Assembly (NCBI RefSeq): GCF_000711195.1
Contig: NZ_JOMR01000001.1
Span: forward strand, 1,674,001 to 1,738,000
Length of the DNA stretch: 64,000 nt
Direction: 5' to 3'
Source of the DNA: Thiomicrospira pelophila DSM 1534
GTDB taxonomy: Bacteria > Pseudomonadota > Gammaproteobacteria > Thiomicrospirales > Thiomicrospiraceae
The position numbers and the translations under genes were made by a program. This document shows positions 62,488 through 64,000 of this stretch, one piece after another. The stretch's first letter is position 1, and each line of letters begins with the position of its first letter. The notes under the pieces are model-generated. The model searched no databases, was not told where the DNA came from, and saw only the letters and a list, made by a program, of their open reading frames with translations.

Positions 62488-63155
62488 CAGTCAAGGAAGA
62501 ACAAGCTATTTTAAAGTCCTGGGACACCAATGCCAAAGCCTGGACGCAGGCGGTGCGCAATCAAGAAATCGAAAGCCGAAATCAGGTAACCAATCAAGCG
62601 ATTGTCGAGGCAATCCTGGCACAAGACTTTCAATCCATGCTGGATGTCGGCTGTGGTGAAGGCTGGCTGATACGCGAAATCGCAAACACCAGGCCTGGTG
62701 ATTATATGGGTATCGATGGCAGTGAGGATTTGATTCGCCTGGCACAGGAACTTGACCAGGAGCATAGCTACCTTAACCTGACTTACCAGGCGTTAAACAT
62801 CGGCAGTTTACAACGCAAGTTTGATTTGATTGTCTGCAACTTCTCGCTATTCGGTAATGAATCGGTTGATGATTTATTGCTAAAGCTTAAAGGCTTGCTA
62901 AACGAAAACGGCCGGATTTTAATTCAGACTTTATATGTTGAAGATGAACAAACCGGCTGGCAAGCCGGCTCCTGGCAAGGCTTTTCTAAACAATTTACCG
63001 ACCCAGCACCTTGGTATAAGCGTAATCACCAGGCCTGGATAAACACCTTTAAATATGCGAATCTATTGCTATTAAGGCACCAGATTAACTCACACCCAGA
63101 TACCCGAAAACCTTGTTCGGTTATTTTTCATCTTACAACGCAAACACAGGAATAG
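62484..63155 (+). CDS. Class I SAM-dependent methyltransferase
   Basis: 223 residues from ATG 62484 (ATGA overlap with the HAD gene). An N-terminal helix, then SAM motif I MLDVGCGEGWLIREIA, motif II MGIDGSEDLIRLAQEL, and FDLIVCNFSLFGNE. The substrate is unknown. It carries two exact palindrome copies, TRPGDY and NHQAWIN, in two different frames of the motif. Confidence 0.88.
   Translation: MTVKEEQAILKSWDTNAKAWTQAVRNQEIESRNQVTNQAIVEAILAQDFQSMLDVGCGEGWLIREIANTRPGDYMGIDGSEDLIRLAQELDQEHSYLNLTYQALNIGSLQRKFDLIVCNFSLFGNESVDDLLLKLKGLLNENGRILIQTLYVEDEQTGWQAGSWQGFSKQFTDPAPWYKRNHQAWINTFKYANLLLLRHQINSHPDTRKPCSVIFHLTTQTQE
62688..62699. repeat. Iterated palindrome ACCAGGCCTGGT, copy 25 (in methyltransferase gene)
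   Basis: Frame ACC AGG CCT GGT gives NTRPGDYMGID, just before SAM motif II. Confidence 0.97.
63028..63039. repeat. Iterated palindrome, copy 26 (ACCAGGCCTGGA)
   Basis: The only copy of the 10-bp core whose last outer base differs (A for T). Frame CAC CAG GCC TGG ATA gives HQAWI. It is 340 bp after copy 25, in the same gene. Confidence 0.95.
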
Positions 63156-63156
63156 C

Positions 63157-63375
63157 ATGATGACCCTATTAATACGATTAAGCTTTTTATTAGCCATTAC
63201 GAGCCTAGCCGCATGTAGCGCAGAACAAGCTTATTATGGGGTGCAATTTAGCCAGAAAAATCAATGCCAAAAATACCTTCCCAATGATGAAGACTACCAG
63301 CGTTGCATTGAAAGTAACAATATGAGTTATGAAGAATATGAACGCCGCCGTCAAGAACTCAAAACCTCTCCCTAA
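63157..63375 (+). CDS. Small lipoprotein
   Basis: 72 residues. Signal peptide and lipobox LAITSLAAC near residue 20, then SAEQAYYGVQFSQKNQCQKY and a conserved-looking CIESNNMSYEEYERRRQEL. It resembles small proteobacterial lipoproteins of unknown function, with two more Cys that could form a disulfide. ATG 63157 or 63160 may be used. It lies 1 bp after the methyltransferase stop. Confidence 0.75.
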   Translation: MMTLLIRLSFLLAITSLAACSAEQAYYGVQFSQKNQCQKYLPNDEDYQRCIESNNMSYEEYERRRQELKTSP

Positions 63376-63388
63376 GACGACTTCAACG

Positions 63389-63970
63389 ATGCAAGACACA
63401 CGTATTTGTTTTATCGGTGATTCGTTCGTGAATGGCACGGGCGACGAAATGATGCTGGGTTGGGCCGGTCGTCTTTGCGCCGAAGCTCGACAACAAGGTC
63501 ACGACATCACCTATTACAACTTGGGCATTCGTCGTCATACCTCGACCGACATTCTGCAACGCTGGCCTGAGCTTGCCCTACGCCAGCATCCAGATAGCGA
63601 TAACCGCATTGTACTGTCATGCGGTGTGAACGACACCATGATGGAAAACGGTGCCTTGCGTGTCGATTTCGAAACGACGATAGATAACATGCGTGAATTA
63701 TTTAAACGTATGGAATCATCACCAGGCCTGGTGGTTGGCCCGCCGCCCGTTGGTGACGCCCCACAAAATCAACGTATCCAAACCCTCTCCAATGCCATGC
63801 AGATCGAAGCTGAAACGGCTGGGTTGCCCTTTATTCCACTGTTCGATCATTTGATTCAAGATAGCGCTTACCTGGCTGAAATCGCGAAAAATGACGGCGC
63901 ACATCCAAAATCGACCGGCTATAACAAAATAGCTCGTATTATCTTAGACTCTGAAAAATGGTGGTTTTAG
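63389..63970 (+). CDS. SGNH/GDSL hydrolase
   Basis: 193 residues. Block I is ICFIGDSFVNGTGDE (catalytic Ser), block III SCGVNDTMMEN and block V DGAHPKSTGYNKIA (Asp and His). It is a lipase/esterase-like hydrolase of the GDSL group, with no signal peptide from ATG 63389, so cytoplasmic. An upstream ATG at 63329 lies in the lipoprotein gene and is unlikely. A palindrome copy encodes SPGLVVG. Confidence 0.88.
   Translation: MQDTRICFIGDSFVNGTGDEMMLGWAGRLCAEARQQGHDITYYNLGIRRHTSTDILQRWPELALRQHPDSDNRIVLSCGVNDTMMENGALRVDFETTIDNMRELFKRMESSPGLVVGPPPVGDAPQNQRIQTLSNAMQIEAETAGLPFIPLFDHLIQDSAYLAEIAKNDGAHPKSTGYNKIARIILDSEKWWF
63721..63732. repeat. Iterated palindrome ACCAGGCCTGGT, copy 27 (in SGNH hydrolase gene)
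   Basis: Frame CCA GGC CTG GTG gives SPGLVVGPPPV. The extended form is CACCAGGCCTGGTG. Confidence 0.97.
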
Positions 63971-63984
63971 CCACCAGGCCTGCT
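63971..63984. repeat. Near copy of the iterated palindrome
   Basis: CACCAGGCCTGCTG, with one change in the right arm, beginning just after the stop of the SGNH hydrolase gene. It is another example of a copy at a gene 3' end. Confidence 0.8.
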
Positions 63985-64000
63985 GAGGGTTTTGCGAACA

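Noticed and set aside
4246-63732. Iterated palindromes as a CRISPR array or insertion-sequence ends
   Set aside because: Copies are irregularly spaced by hundreds to thousands of bases, have no spacers of fixed length, and share no sequence beyond the palindrome.
4246-63732. The palindrome as simply a rho-independent terminator
   Set aside because: Fourteen of 27 exact copies lie inside genes and several intergenic ones have no T run, so termination can only be a secondary use.

Overview
This window looks like a chromosomal segment of a free-living gammaproteobacterium of moderate GC content. The dusB-fis, xerD-dsbC, nudE/cysQ next to yrfG, accB-accC-prmA and pdxB gene sets support this. The mix of genes would fit the Thiomicrospira/Hydrogenovibrio group of sulfur oxidisers, but that placement is inference. 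There is no rRNA, tRNA, CRISPR array, insertion sequence or prophage that I can see.

Layout. 0-6.4 kb: nitrogen control (glnE running off the left edge, glnK-amtB behind a sigma-54-like promoter), an orphan compact flagellin and a 2-oxoglutarate oxygenase. 6.5-11.8 kb: valS, an SH3/anchor protein, dsbC and xerD. 11.9-17.7 kb: a complete RND efflux operon (TolC-like, adaptor, pump). 17.9-23.2 kb: an alpha/beta hydrolase divergent from pdxB, a DUF302 lipoprotein, a FadL-type porin and an SDR epimerase. 23.3-33.5 kb: a Tad (tight adherence, Flp type IVc pilus) operon on the minus strand with overlapping genes, ending in an unusual cysteine-rich TadG-position protein and a small beta-barrel. 34-39.7 kb: cysQ-nudE, yrfG-thioredoxin-spermidine-synthase-like, uup. 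39.7-43.1 kb: a membrane GGDEF-EAL protein coupled to a PhnD-type binding lipoprotein. 43.2-54.3 kb: fxsA, a long dsbD with a duplicated alpha domain, aroQ-accB-accC-prmA, dusB-fis, purH, purD. 54.4-55.7 kb: two tandem ComFB-family proteins and a zinc-ribbon methyltransferase. 55.8-64 kb: accessory genes with visible decay at 60.2-61.3 kb (a broken membrane gene, a gene tail, a broken DinB gene).

The most striking signal is not a gene. A 12-bp perfect palindrome, ACCAGGCCTGGT (usually extended to CACCAGGCCTGGTG), occurs 26 times exactly, plus one copy with a changed last base, in 64 kb. Under equal base frequencies 0.004 copies would be expected. Thirteen copies are intergenic, mostly just downstream of stop codons and in several cases built into transcription terminators. 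Fourteen lie inside genes of unrelated function, where they force the peptides PGLV, QAW or TRPG depending on frame. It behaves like a genome-wide iterated palindrome (compare HIP1 of cyanobacteria, or the terminator-associated uptake sequences of Haemophilus and Neisseria). I do not know of a description of this particular sequence.

How genes work together: DsbC (10.1 kb) and DsbD (44.3 kb) would form the periplasmic disulfide-isomerase pathway, which could serve the 12-cysteine Tad protein. GlnE, GlnK and AmtB form the ammonium-sensing module. The GGDEF-EAL protein and the ComFB proteins may belong to cyclic-di-GMP signalling, and the Tad pilus is a surface structure such signalling often controls.
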